NCBI GenBank assembly: GCA_013823505.1
Contig: PNMH01000007.1
Span: 1-64,000, forward strand
DNA length: 64,000 nt
Reading direction: 5' to 3'
Source of the DNA: Polaromonas sp.
Lineage (GTDB): Bacteria > Pseudomonadota > Gammaproteobacteria > Burkholderiales > Burkholderiaceae
The notes below the pieces were generated by a model. It was not told where the DNA came from and did no database searches. It worked only from the letters and a program-made list of their open reading frames with translations. Position 1 is the first letter of the stretch; each line of letters starts with the position of its first letter. Positions 9,013 to 18,303 of the stretch are shown here, piece after piece. Both the position numbers and the translations under genes were made by a program.

Positions 9013-11679
9013 GTGACGAAAAATATAGAAAATTCAACAGCTTACGCACAAAAACAAGCCATGGAGAATGACCACTCAAATCACACCCCCATGATGCAGC
9101 AGTACTTTGGCCTCAAAGCCGGGTACCCGAACACGCTGCTGTTCTACCGCATGGGCGATTTTTACGAGCTGTTCTTTGCCGACGCCGAGAAGGCCGCGCG
9201 CCTGCTCGACATCACGCTCACGCAGCGCGGCCAGTCGGGCGGGCAGCCGGTGGTAATGGCCGGCGTGCCCTTCCATTCGGTTGACACGTATCTGGCGCGC
9301 CTGATCAAACTGGGCGAATCGGTCGCCATCTGCGAGCAGGTGGGCGACGTGGCCACCGCCAAGGGGCCCGTGGAGCGCAAGGTGGTGCGCGTGGTCACGC
9401 CCGGCACCCTGACCGACAGCGAGCTGCTCTCCGACAAATCCGAAGCCTTGCTGATGGCCGTTCACCCCGGCGCGCGCACCGGTTGCGGTCTGGCCTGGAT
9501 GTCGGTCACGCAGGGCATCGTGTTCCTCGCGCAGTGCGCCACCGACGAACTCGCCGACTGGGTGGCGCGCGTCAACCCCGGTGAGCTCCTCTACAGCGCG
9601 GACACCTCCACCGCGTTTGAAAAATCCGTGTTGGCGCTGGCCAGCCAGACCAACGGGCAGCGCCTGGTGGCGGTGTTGCGCCCGGCCTGGGCGTTTGACG
9701 CGGGCCTGGGCGAGCGCAAGCTGCTGGAGCAGTTGCAGACCGCGAGCCTGTCCGCCTGGGACGCGCAAGACCTGAGCGACGCCCACGCCGCCGCGTCCGC
9801 GCTGCTCAACTACGCCGAACACACGCAGGGCCGCGCACTCACCCATGTGAAGAGCCTGCAGGTGGCGCGCAGCGGCGACCTGATCGACCTGCCGCTGAAC
9901 ACCCGGCGCAACCTCGAACTCACCCAGACCCTGCGCGGTGAGACCAGCCCCACGCTGTTCTCGCTGCTCGACGTGTGTTGCACCGGCATGGGCAGCCGCG
10001 CGCTGCGCAGCTGGCTGCTGGAGCCCAGGCGCGACCGCACCCAGGCGCGCGCGCGCCTCGCTGCGATCAACACCCTGCGCGGTGGCCTGTGGCAGGGCCT
10101 GCGCTCATCGCTCAAGGGCGCCAGCGACGTGGAGCGCATCACCGCGCGCACGGCCTTGCGCCAGGTCAAACCGCGCGAGCTGGTGGGCCTGGGGCAGACG
10201 CTGGAGCGCGCCCAACAAATCGCTCGCCAACTGGGACCGCAGGAGCCCGACGGCCTGCTGCACGGCATCGGCCAGCACCTCACACCGCCCGAGGGCTGTG
10301 CTCAGCTGCTGCGCGCCGCCCTGCTCGCCGAGCCCGCCGCGCTGGTGCGCGACGGTGGCGTGATCGCCGACGGGTTTGATGCCGAGCTCGACGAGCTGCG
10401 CGCCATCCAGAACAACTGCGACGGCTTCCTGATCGAACTGGAGCAGCGCGAGCGTGCGCGCACCGGCATCGCCAACCTGCGCGTGCAGTTCAACAAGGTC
10501 CACGGCTTCTACATCGAAGTCACGCAAGGCCAGGCGGCCAAGGTGCCCGACGACTACCGCCGCCGCCAGACGCTGAAAAACGCCGAGCGTTTCATCACGC
10601 CCGAACTCAAGGCGTTTGAAGACAAGGCGCTCTCGGCGCAAGACCGGGCGCTGGCGCGCGAGAAGTGGCTGTACGAGCAGTTGCTGGACCAGCTGCAGGC
10701 CTTCATCGCCCCGCTCACGCAGCTGGCGCGCGCCATGGCCGCGCTCGACGCACTGTGCGCCCTGGCCGAGCGTTCGCTCACGCTCAACTGGGCCGCGCCG
10801 CAGTTCGTGCCTGAGCCTTGCATCGACATCCGTGGTGGCCGCCACCCGGTGGTGGAGGCGCGGCTCAACGAGACCAGCGGCGGCAGCTTCATCGCCAACG
10901 ACACGGTACTCGGTCCCAAGCAGCGCATGCAGGTGATCACCGGCCCCAACATGGGCGGCAAGAGCACCTACATGCGCCAGGTAGCGGTGGTCGTGCTGCT
11001 CGCCAGCATGGGCAGCTTTGTGCCGGCGGCATCCTGCCGGCTGGGGCCGATCGACGCCATCCACACCCGCATCGGCGCGGCCGACGACCTGGCCAACGCC
11101 CAGTCCACCTTCATGGTGGAGATGACCGAAGCCGCGCAGATCCTGCACGCCGCCACGCCCGAGAGCCTGGTGCTGATGGACGAGATCGGCCGCGGCACCT
11201 CCACCTTCGACGGTCTGGCGCTGGCCGGCGGCATTGCCACGCACCTGCACGACAAGTCGCGCGCGTTCACGCTGTTTGCCACCCACTATTTCGAGCTCAC
11301 CGAGTTTCCCGCCGGTCACCATGCTGCGGTGAACGTGCACGTGAGCGCAGTGGAAGCCGGGGGCAAGGCCGGCGGCATCGTGTTCCTGCACCAGATCGAA
11401 CCCGGCCCGGCCAGCCGCAGCTACGGCATTCAGGTGGCGCGTCTGGCCGGTGTGCCCGCTGGCGTGGTGCAGCACGCGCGCCACGCGCTGGCCGCGCTGG
11501 AGGCCCAGAGCGAAGAAAGCCGCAGCCAGGTCGACCTGTTCGCGCCGCCACCTGCGACACTGGAGGCCGACGCCCACCCGCTGCAGACAGCGCTGGAGCA
11601 GATCGACCCCGACACCCTGAGCCCGCGCGAAGCGCTGGAGCAGCTCTACACACTGAAGAAACTCATCGCCTCATCATGA
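9013..11679 (+). CDS. mutS: DNA mismatch repair protein MutS
   Basis: MutS recognises mismatches and small loops and recruits MutL. The family signature [17 protein letters not shown] and the mismatch-reading F-x-E (GDFYELF) are near the N-terminus. Walker [10 protein letters not shown] is near residue 645, Walker [13 protein letters not shown] near 722 and ATHYFELT near 756. Length (888 aa) is usual. The GTG start at 9013 gives an N-terminal extension of 16 residues before an in-frame ATG at 9061; neither start has a clear Shine-Dalgarno. The DNA from 9000 to ~9085 is AT-rich, unlike the rest of the gene, suggesting the adjoining element supplied the 5' end and possibly the promoter. Its stop overlaps the next start (ATGA). 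Confidence 0.97.
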   Translation: MTKNIENSTAYAQKQAMENDHSNHTPMMQQYFGLKAGYPNTLLFYRMGDFYELFFADAEKAARLLDITLTQRGQSGGQPVVMAGVPFHSVDTYLARLIKLGESVAICEQVGDVATAKGPVERKVVRVVTPGTLTDSELLSDKSEALLMAVHPGARTGCGLAWMSVTQGIVFLAQCATDELADWVARVNPGELLYSADTSTAFEKSVLALASQTNGQRLVAVLRPAWAFDAGLGERKLLEQLQTASLSAWDAQDLSDAHAAASALLNYAEHTQGRALTHVKSLQVARSGDLIDLPLNTRRNLELTQTLRGETSPTLFSLLDVCCTGMGSRALRSWLLEPRRDRTQARARLAAINTLRGGLWQGLRSSLKGASDVERITARTALRQVKPRELVGLGQTLERAQQIARQLGPQEPDGLLHGIGQHLTPPEGCAQLLRAALLAEPAALVRDGGVIADGFDAELDELRAIQNNCDGFLIELEQRERARTGIANLRVQFNKVHGFYIEVTQGQAAKVPDDYRRRQTLKNAERFITPELKAFEDKALSAQDRALAREKWLYEQLLDQLQAFIAPLTQLARAMAALDALCALAERSLTLNWAAPQFVPEPCIDIRGGRHPVVEARLNETSGGSFIANDTVLGPKQRMQVITGPNMGGKSTYMRQVAVVVLLASMGSFVPAASCRLGPIDAIHTRIGAADDLANAQSTFMVEMTEAAQILHAATPESLVLMDEIGRGTSTFDGLALAGGIATHLHDKSRAFTLFATHYFELTEFPAGHHAAVNVHVSAVEAGGKAGGIVFLHQIEPGPASRSYGIQVARLAGVPAGVVQHARHALAALEAQSEESRSQVDLFAPPPATLEADAHPLQTALEQIDPDTLSPREALEQLYTLKKLIASS

Positions 11680-12503
11680 CTTACTGCGTCGCCGTCAAGC
11701 TCAACGCCGGCATGGTCTTCCTCTCCGATTCGCGCACCAACGCCGGCCTGGACCAGATCAGCACCTTCCGCAAAATGATCGTCTACGAAAAGCCGGGTGA
11801 CCGCTTCATGTGCCTGCTTTCGGCCGGCAACCTGAGCGTCTCCCAATCCGTGCGCGAGATCCTGCAGGTCGAGCAGCTCGAAGACGCCGACGGGGGAGAG
11901 CCCATCACGATCTGGAACGCCAAAAGCATGTTCGACGCCGCGCGGGTGCTGGGTGCGGCCGTGCGCCACGTGTACGAGCGCGACGGGGACTCGCTTCAGC
12001 GCGCAGGGGTGGAGTTCAACGTGTCCATGATCTTCGGCGGCCAGATCCAGGGCGAGGGCATGCGCCTGTTCCAGGTCTACTCGGCCGGCAACTTCATCGA
12101 AGCCACGTCTGAAACGCCGTTCTTCCAGGTCGGTGAATCGAAATACGGCAAGCCCGTGCTCGACCGCGTGATCGCACCCGAAACACCGCTGGACGAAGCC
12201 GCCAAGTGCGTGCTGGTGTCCATGGACTCCACGCTCAAGTCCAACCTGTCGGTGGGCTTGCCGCTGGACCTGGTGGTGTACGAAGCCAACCAGTTGCAAT
12301 CCGACAAGATCACCTGCATCGACAACGACAACCCCTACTTCCGCATGCTGCACGACACCTGGGGCCAGAAGCTGCGCGAGGTGTTCGACAGCATCGAAGA
12401 CCCGACCTGGGACGGTGCCCACACCGATGTGCCGCTGCTGAGCAACGGCGCGCGCAACCAGCCGCTGAAGAAGATTTCGAACGCCAGAGAGAAGCTGATT
12501 TAA
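11676..12503 (+). CDS. Anbu-type proteasome-related peptidase
   Basis: This 275-residue Ntn-hydrolase belongs to the Anbu branch of the proteasome beta/HslV superfamily. It begins [20 protein letters not shown]: Thr2 would be the N-terminal nucleophile after Met removal, and SDSRTNAG is a family-typical stretch. Translation is coupled to mutS by a 4-bp ATGA overlap. In many bacteria Anbu is encoded with transglutaminase-like, alpha-E and ATP-grasp proteins; none of these is here, so this copy is placed differently. Known family members form cytosolic rings, but substrates are unknown. The family call is confident; any link to mismatch repair is only positional. Confidence 0.88.
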   Translation: MTYCVAVKLNAGMVFLSDSRTNAGLDQISTFRKMIVYEKPGDRFMCLLSAGNLSVSQSVREILQVEQLEDADGGEPITIWNAKSMFDAARVLGAAVRHVYERDGDSLQRAGVEFNVSMIFGGQIQGEGMRLFQVYSAGNFIEATSETPFFQVGESKYGKPVLDRVIAPETPLDEAAKCVLVSMDSTLKSNLSVGLPLDLVVYEANQLQSDKITCIDNDNPYFRMLHDTWGQKLREVFDSIEDPTWDGAHTDVPLLSNGARNQPLKKISNAREKLI

Positions 12504-12506
12504 GGC

Positions 12507-13346
12507 ATGTCGCTGATCATCTTTTCCCACGCCAACAGCTTTCCCGCCAGCACCTACCGCGTCCTCTTCAAGTCCTTGCGTGCACGCGGCCACACGGTGC
12601 GCGCGGTCGACAAGTTCGGGCACGACCCGCAGTACCCCGTCACCAGCAACTGGCCTCACCTGGTGCAACAGCTCGCTGACTTTGCCGCGCCCGAGATCGA
12701 GGCGCACGGCAAGGGTGCCTGGCTGGTGGGGCATTCGTTGGGCGGATTCCTCAGCGTCATGTGTGCCGCGCGCCACCCGCAGCTCGGCGGTCACGCGGTG
12801 CGCGGCGTGGTGCTGATCGATTCGCCGATGCTCGGTGGCTGGCGCGCGCGCACGCTGGAACTCATCAAACGCGCGCAGCTGGTGGGCTCGGTCTCGCCCG
12901 GCAAGATCAGCCGAAAGCGCCGCGACAGTTGGCCCGACGCCGCCGCTGCCCTCGCGCACTTCGCCGGCAAGAAGGCCTTCGCCGCCTGGGAGCCACAGGT
13001 GCTGCAGGACTACATCGAACACAGCACACGCGATGCGACCGACGCGCACGGCAAGCCGCACCGCACGCTGGACTTCAACCGCGAGGTGGAAACCGCGATC
13101 TACAACACCCTGCCGCACAACCTGGACCGCCTGCTGCGCCGCCACCCATTGCAATGCCCGGTGGGTTTCATCGGCGGCACGCGTTCGCTGGAAATGAAGC
13201 AGGTCGGCATGGCCATGACGCACCGCGTCGTGGGCTCCAGCCACCCCGAACGTCTGGTCATGATTGAAGGCAGCCACCTGTTCCCGATGGAGCAGCCGCT
13301 GGAGACCGCCGCGGCCATCAACACCATGCTGCAGGCGCTGTCATGA
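12507..13346 (+). CDS. Alpha/beta hydrolase
   Basis: This 279-residue cytosolic alpha/beta-fold hydrolase has the oxyanion-side motif SHANSFPAS near the N-terminus, the nucleophile elbow GHSLGG (S77) and a likely catalytic His in EGSHLFPMEQP near the C-terminus. No signal peptide is seen. It starts 3 nt after the Anbu stop codon, so mutS, the Anbu gene and this gene probably form one operon. The substrate cannot be told from sequence; esterase and C-C hydrolase are both possible. Confidence 0.85.
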   Translation: MSLIIFSHANSFPASTYRVLFKSLRARGHTVRAVDKFGHDPQYPVTSNWPHLVQQLADFAAPEIEAHGKGAWLVGHSLGGFLSVMCAARHPQLGGHAVRGVVLIDSPMLGGWRARTLELIKRAQLVGSVSPGKISRKRRDSWPDAAAALAHFAGKKAFAAWEPQVLQDYIEHSTRDATDAHGKPHRTLDFNREVETAIYNTLPHNLDRLLRRHPLQCPVGFIGGTRSLEMKQVGMAMTHRVVGSSHPERLVMIEGSHLFPMEQPLETAAAINTMLQALS

Positions 13347-13446
13347 ACGAGGGCAGACCCGCAGTGGCGGTGGCGCGCCGCTCCGGTATAACGGTGGCTG
13401 CAACACCAGCAACAGCCACAGAAGCCCACACCCCGCGGTCGACCCC

Positions 13447-15369
13447 ATGACGCCCTCCTCCCCACTGGGCAGCCCCTTGCAAAGGGTGTGGCGGCGCCTG
13501 GCAGACTGGCAGCCCGACAGCCACAACATGTGGACGAGGTTGGCCGTGGCACTGGTGATCACGTTGCTGGCGGCCTGGATGCGGATCGCGCTGGCGCCGG
13601 CCGAATCGGGCGGGCGCTTCATCACGCTCTCGCTTGCAGCGGCCATCTCGGCGCTGTATGGCGGTTTCTGGGTCGGCATGTTCAGCACCGTGCTGGGCTC
13701 GCTGGTGATCAACTATGTGCTGGTCAAACCCTATTTCAGTTTTGCATTCGAGAACCCGGTCGAAGCCTTCTGGCTCAACCTGTGGCACCTCTGCACGCAG
13801 TTGGTGGTGGTGGGCGCCATCGCGCTCATGCAGCGGCAAAACCGCCACCTGCGCGAAGCCACCGCGCTGATCCAGCAAGGCAAGCAACAGCTCGAAGACA
13901 CATTCGAGCAGGGCGCCACCGGCATGACCCACAGCCACCTCAACGGCGAGTGGATCCGCATCAACCAGACCTATTGCGACTTCATCGGCTACACCAAAGA
14001 AGAGATGCTGAAGATGCATTTCCGGGACTTCACCCACCCGGAAGACCTGGAGGTCGACCTCGCCCACTTTCACCGCGCACTGAACGACGAGATCAACCAC
14101 TACAGCTTCGAGAAGCGCTACATCCACAAGCAGGGCCACGTGGTGTGGGCCTTCCTCACGATTTCGCTGGTGCGCAAGGCGTCCGGCGAGGCCGACTACG
14201 TGATCGCCGTGGTGCAGGACATCTCCGCCCTCAAAAACACCGAGCAGGCCCTGCGCACCAGCGAGCAGCTGCTGCGCCAGGCGCACGAACTCGCGGGTCT
14301 GGCCAGCTGGCAGGCCGATGTGGCCACGCGCCGCTTCATCACGCTGTCGGGCTCGCACGAAACATTGGGCCTGCCACAGGCCGAGTTCGCCGACACCGAG
14401 CTGCTGGACCTCACCCACCCCGACGACAAGCCCCGCGTGATGCGCCAATGGGCCTTGGCGGTGCAGGGCAAGGCGGTGTATGACATCGAGTACCGCATGA
14501 AGTTCGGCGGCGAATGGCGCTGGTTCACCGTGCGCGCCGAGTTCGAGCGCGATGCCCAAGGGCGCGCTGTGCGTGCCCTGGGCGTGACGCGAGATGTGAC
14601 CGAGCGCAAGCGCAACGAGGTGGAGATCCAGCAACTCAACGCCTCGCTGGAGCACCGCATCGACGAACGCACGCGCGCCCTCAAGGCCGCTTACGACGAG
14701 CTGGAGAGCTACTCCTACGCCGTGGCACACGATCTGCGCTCGCCGCTGCGCATCATCAACGGCTTTGCCCAGGCCTTGCGCGAAGACAGTCCCAAGCTCG
14801 ATGAAGGCAACCTGGCGCACCTGGAGCGCATCATGGGCGCCAGCAAGAAGATGGGTGAACTCATCGATGGCCTGCTCACGCTGTCGCAGTTCTCGCGCGG
14901 TGAACTGCAACGCAAGCCAGTCAACATCAGCAACATCGCCAGCCGGCTGCTCGAAGAGTTCGCCAGCGCCGACCCACAGCGCAACGTGACGTGGGAGATT
15001 GAGCCCGACCTCAACGCCATGGCCGATCCGCCGCTGGTTGAAGCGCTGATGCAGAACCTGCTGAACAACGCCTGGAAATACACCGCCAAAACGCCGCAGG
15101 CCTTGATCCGGGTCTATGCGCAAGGGGTCCAGGGCCAGACGCGCTTCTGCGTGAGCGACAACGGTGCGGGCTTCGACATGGCGCGCGCGAGCAAGTTGTT
15201 CCAGCCGTTTCAGCGCCTGCACATGCCGCACGAGTTCGCCGGTCTGGGCATCGGGCTGGCCACCTCACTGCGCATCGTGCAGCGCCACGGCGGCGGCATG
15301 GCGGCCACGGGCGAACCCGGCAAAGGCGCAACCTTCTGCTTCAGTCTCTACGCACCACTGGCTGCGTAG
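13447..15369 (+). CDS. Membrane PAS-domain sensor histidine kinase
   Basis: This 640-residue two-component sensor begins with a membrane module of about four helices (residues ~28-120) resembling the DUF4118/KdpD-type sensor. Two PAS domains follow (~140-265 with TFEQGATGMTH, and ~285-400), then HisKA with phospho-acceptor H428 (VAHDLRSPL) and HATPase_c with an N box (LLNNAWKYT), G1 (DNGAGF) and G2 (GLGIGLAT). I start at the ATG 13447; the open frame extends upstream but overlaps the preceding gene. No response regulator gene is adjacent, so the partner is unknown. The domain order resembles phytochrome-like and light- or redox-sensing kinases, but the signal is not identifiable. Confidence 0.9.
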   Translation: MTPSSPLGSPLQRVWRRLADWQPDSHNMWTRLAVALVITLLAAWMRIALAPAESGGRFITLSLAAAISALYGGFWVGMFSTVLGSLVINYVLVKPYFSFAFENPVEAFWLNLWHLCTQLVVVGAIALMQRQNRHLREATALIQQGKQQLEDTFEQGATGMTHSHLNGEWIRINQTYCDFIGYTKEEMLKMHFRDFTHPEDLEVDLAHFHRALNDEINHYSFEKRYIHKQGHVVWAFLTISLVRKASGEADYVIAVVQDISALKNTEQALRTSEQLLRQAHELAGLASWQADVATRRFITLSGSHETLGLPQAEFADTELLDLTHPDDKPRVMRQWALAVQGKAVYDIEYRMKFGGEWRWFTVRAEFERDAQGRAVRALGVTRDVTERKRNEVEIQQLNASLEHRIDERTRALKAAYDELESYSYAVAHDLRSPLRIINGFAQALREDSPKLDEGNLAHLERIMGASKKMGELIDGLLTLSQFSRGELQRKPVNISNIASRLLEEFASADPQRNVTWEIEPDLNAMADPPLVEALMQNLLNNAWKYTAKTPQALIRVYAQGVQGQTRFCVSDNGAGFDMARASKLFQPFQRLHMPHEFAGLGIGLATSLRIVQRHGGGMAATGEPGKGATFCFSLYAPLAA

Positions 15370-15404
15370 TCAACATCCCTGGCGCCTCTGGCTGCGTAGT
15401 CAAC
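15358..15404. repeat. 17-bp direct repeat across the kinase stop codon
   Basis: CTGGCTGCGTAGTCAAC occurs at 15358-15374, including the TAG stop of the kinase gene, and again at 15388-15404, exactly 30 bp later and just before the end of uppP. It looks like a recent partial tandem duplication. Confidence 0.7.
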
Positions 15405-15406
15405 CG

Positions 15407-16237
15407 TCAAGCCACCCAATCCACCCAACCCATGGCCGCGGTGAGCAGGATCAGGGCACCGAAGGCAATGCGGTACCAGGCGAACGGCGCAAAGGTGTGG
15501 GTGGCCACAAAGCGCAGCAACCAGCGCACGCACACCCAGGCAGACAGCCAGGAGAAAAACAGCCCAACCGCGAACAGCGGGATGTCGGCCGTGCTCAGCA
15601 GATCGCGGCTCTTGTAGAGGTCGTAAGCGGCGGCACCAAACAGCACCGGAATCGCCAGGAAAAAGCTGAACTCGGTGGCGGCCTTGCGGCTGAAACCCAG
15701 CAGCATGCCGCCGATGATGGTGGCGCCCGAACGGCTCACGCCGGGCACCAGCGCGGCGCACTGCACCAGGCCCACCTTGAGCGCATCGGTCCAGCGCACA
15801 TCGTCCACCGACTGGATGCGCGGCACGGCACCGCGCGCCTGGCGGCGCTCGGCCCACAGGATCACCACGCCACCCACAATGAAACCCAGGGCCACCACCA
15901 GCGGGTTGAACAACACACTCTTGATGACGCCAATGAACAGGAAGCCGAGCAAGGCGGCGGGGAAAAAACCCACCAGCACGTTGATTGTGAAGCGCTGCGC
16001 CTTCTGCTCTCGCGGCAGGCCCACGAGCGTCTCCCACAGCTTGCCGGCGTAGAGCGAGATGATGGCCATCATGGCGCCGGTCTGGATCACCACTTCAAAC
16101 AGCTTGATCTTCTCGCCCGGCATGTTCAACAACGAGGCCGCGAGGATGAGGTGGCCGGTGGAGGACACCGGGATGAACTCGGTGAGGCCTTCCACCACGC
16201 CCATGATGGCGGCCTTGAACAACAACACAAAATCCAT
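15407..16237 (-). CDS. uppP: Undecaprenyl-diphosphatase
   Basis: This is an integral membrane enzyme that dephosphorylates undecaprenyl pyrophosphate so the lipid carrier for peptidoglycan and other envelope glycans can be reused. It also gives bacitracin tolerance. At 276 residues it has the usual length, with about eight hydrophobic segments. The two family motifs are present: [14 protein letters not shown] (residues ~16-29) and [13 protein letters not shown] in the second half. The start is the ATG at 16237. It converges with the histidine kinase gene, with 37 bp between their stops, and is not obviously in an operon. Confidence 0.96.
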   Translation of the reverse strand: MDFVLLFKAAIMGVVEGLTEFIPVSSTGHLILAASLLNMPGEKIKLFEVVIQTGAMMAIISLYAGKLWETLVGLPREQKAQRFTINVLVGFFPAALLGFLFIGVIKSVLFNPLVVALGFIVGGVVILWAERRQARGAVPRIQSVDDVRWTDALKVGLVQCAALVPGVSRSGATIIGGMLLGFSRKAATEFSFFLAIPVLFGAAAYDLYKSRDLLSTADIPLFAVGLFFSWLSAWVCVRWLLRFVATHTFAPFAWYRIAFGALILLTAAMGWVDWVA

Positions 16238-16329
16238 GGGGACAGTTTCTCAGGTGGTGCGCGGGCCCACCGAGGGCCCGACAGGCAGGCCGGTATCGTA
16301 CCTGCTGGCCACCCGCGGGCCCGGCGCGC

Positions 16330-17562
16330 TCACTCGTGGCGCAACGCCTGAATCGGCAGCAGCTGCGAGGCCCGCTTGGCCGGGTAGAAGCCAAAGAACA
16401 CGCCCACCAGCGCCGAGAAACCGGCCGCCAGCACGATGGAGTTGAGCGTCATGCTCACTTGCCAGCCGGCAAACTGACCCACCGCCCAGGTGGCGATGGC
16501 CCCCAGCAACACGCCGAGGGCACCCCCGATCAGGCTCAGCGTGACGGCCTCGATCAGGAACTGCGTGAGGATGTCGCGCCCTCGCGCGCCCACCGCCATG
16601 CGCAAGCCGATCTCGCGGGTCCGCTCGGTCACGCTCACCAGCATGATGTTCATGATGCCGATGCCGCCCACGATCAGGCTCACGCCGGCTACGGCCGACA
16701 GCAGCAGCGTCATGGTGCGGCTGGAGGCTTCCTGTGCCTGCAGCATCTCGGTGAGATTGCGCACCCTGAAAGGCTCATCTGCTCCCGGCTGCACCCGCAT
16801 GCGCTGCAACAGCAGTTCGCGGATGTTGTCCTCGGCCACTTTCATGTCGTTGCCATCGCGCACCTTGACCGAAATGCTCGCCACCCGCTTCACCCGCCCG
16901 GCGGCGTCGCCCTGAATGCGGTTTCGAAAGGTGTTCAGCGGCACGATGGCGATGTCGTCCTGGTCCGAGCCCCAGGAGTTCTGTCCCTTGAGTGCAAGCA
17001 CCCCGATCACGGTCACGGGCACATTGCGCAGCCGGATCACCTGATCCACCGGGTCCTGGTCACCGAACAGTTCGCGCGCCACCGTCTGCCCCAGGATCAC
17101 GACCTTGGCCGCACCTTGCGCCTCGGCCACTTCGAACAGCCGGCCACTGGCCAAGGGCCAATCGCGCGCTTCCAGGTAGTCGTTGGTCGCACCAAAAACC
17201 GGTGTGCTCCAGTTGGTGCCGCCGTAGACCGCCTGAACGGTGGCGCGTGAGCTCGGCGCTGCCACCTGCACCTCGGGCACTTCCAGCGCAATGGCCTGTG
17301 CGTCGACCTCGGTCAATGCCTGACTGCTCTGGGCGCCCTGGCGCACACCGCCGCTGTTGGAGCTGCCGGGCAACACCAGCATCACATTGGCGCCGAGCAC
17401 TTTCATGTGCTCCTGCACACGCTCGGTGGCGCCCTGGCCGATCGCGATCATGGTGATGACGGCGGCCACGCCAATGATGATGCCGAGCATGGTCAACAAA
17501 CTGCGCAGCGGATTGGCCAGCAAAGCTCGCCACGCACTGCGCATGGCAGACAGTGTGTTCAT
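16330..17562 (-). CDS. MacB-type ABC transporter permease
   Basis: This 410-residue inner-membrane permease has the FtsX/MacB layout: one N-terminal helix (LRSLLTMLGIIIGVAAVITM), a large periplasmic MacB_PCD domain (~50-280) and three C-terminal helices. The conserved GGIGIMNIMLVSVTERTREIG links into them. The ATPase is a separate upstream gene, whose stop overlaps this start by 4 bp, so this is the split form of MacB. With the adaptor gene upstream it should form a tripartite exporter of macrolides, peptides or lipids, using a TolC-like outer-membrane protein encoded elsewhere. Confidence 0.92.
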   Translation of the reverse strand: MNTLSAMRSAWRALLANPLRSLLTMLGIIIGVAAVITMIAIGQGATERVQEHMKVLGANVMLVLPGSSNSGGVRQGAQSSQALTEVDAQAIALEVPEVQVAAPSSRATVQAVYGGTNWSTPVFGATNDYLEARDWPLASGRLFEVAEAQGAAKVVILGQTVARELFGDQDPVDQVIRLRNVPVTVIGVLALKGQNSWGSDQDDIAIVPLNTFRNRIQGDAAGRVKRVASISVKVRDGNDMKVAEDNIRELLLQRMRVQPGADEPFRVRNLTEMLQAQEASSRTMTLLLSAVAGVSLIVGGIGIMNIMLVSVTERTREIGLRMAVGARGRDILTQFLIEAVTLSLIGGALGVLLGAIATWAVGQFAGWQVSMTLNSIVLAAGFSALVGVFFGFYPAKRASQLLPIQALRHE

Positions 17563-18299
17563 GCGTGAGCTCCTTGCGCACGGCGTCCGGGCTGCACAGC
17601 GTCCTCGACCACCTGCCCATCGCGAAACACCAGCCTGCGCCGCGCCCAGGCCGCCACATCGTGCTCGTGCGTGACCAGCACCACGGTGATGCCCTGCGCG
17701 TTGAGCTCGGTCAGCAGCCCCATGATGTCCTCGCTCGTGCGCGTGTCCAGTGCGCCAGTGGGTTCATCGGCCAGGATCAGCTGGGGCAGGTTGACGAGGG
17801 CACGGGCGATGGCCACGCGCTGCTGCTGACCACCCGACAGTTCGGCGGGCGTGTGATCGCCGCGCTCGCCCAGGCCCACGCGCTGGAGCGCTTCGCGAGC
17901 GCGCCGGTGGCGCTCTTCGTTGGACACGCCCGCGTAAACCATGGGCAGCTCCACATTCTCCAGGGCGGTGGTGCGTGGCAACAGGTTGAACTGCTGAAAC
18001 ACAAACCCGATCCGGCGATTGCGCACAGCCGCCAGCGCGTCCGAACTCATGGTCTGTACCGCCTCGCCCGCCAGCCGGTATTCGCCGCCATCGGGCAGGT
18101 CCAGGCAACCCAGGATGTTCATCAGCGTGGACTTGCCCGATCCGGATGCACCCATGATCGCAACGAACTCCCCCGCTTCGATGGTCAGGGACACGCCGGC
18201 CAGGGCGTGCACCGTCTGGTCACCCATGGTGTAGGCCTTCGTCAGGTCCTTGGTTTCGATCAGTGCCATGGGGTGGTTCATGTCGGTGTGTGCTGTCAC
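17559..18299 (-). CDS. MacB/LolD-type ABC transporter ATP-binding protein
   Basis: This 246-residue nucleotide-binding subunit energises the adjacent permease. Walker A (GASGSGKST), Q-loop (FVFQQFNLL), signature ([15 protein letters not shown]), Walker B ([12 protein letters not shown]) and H-loop (VTHEHD) are all intact. The start is uncertain: a GTG at 18299 lies 4 nt after the adaptor stop, while ATGs at 18281 and 18269 ([13 protein letters not shown], the usual family start) are also in frame and none has a good ribosome-binding site. The order adaptor-ATPase-permease and tight spacing show one operon. Confidence 0.93.
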   Translation of the reverse strand: MTAHTDMNHPMALIETKDLTKAYTMGDQTVHALAGVSLTIEAGEFVAIMGASGSGKSTLMNILGCLDLPDGGEYRLAGEAVQTMSSDALAAVRNRRIGFVFQQFNLLPRTTALENVELPMVYAGVSNEERHRRAREALQRVGLGERGDHTPAELSGGQQQRVAIARALVNLPQLILADEPTGALDTRTSEDIMGLLTELNAQGITVVLVTHEHDVAAWARRRLVFRDGQVVEDAVQPGRRAQGAHA

Positions 18300-18303
18300 G
18301 GGT

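Noticed and set aside
10105..11577. Long open frame antisense to mutS (490 codons)
   Set aside because: It mirrors high-GC codon use of mutS; its product is His/Arg/Gly-rich low complexity with no motif.
10818..11675. Upstream extension of the Anbu frame inside mutS
   Set aside because: The protein before MTYCVAVKL is Arg/His-rich nonsense, and the coupled ATG at 11676 gives the right family start.
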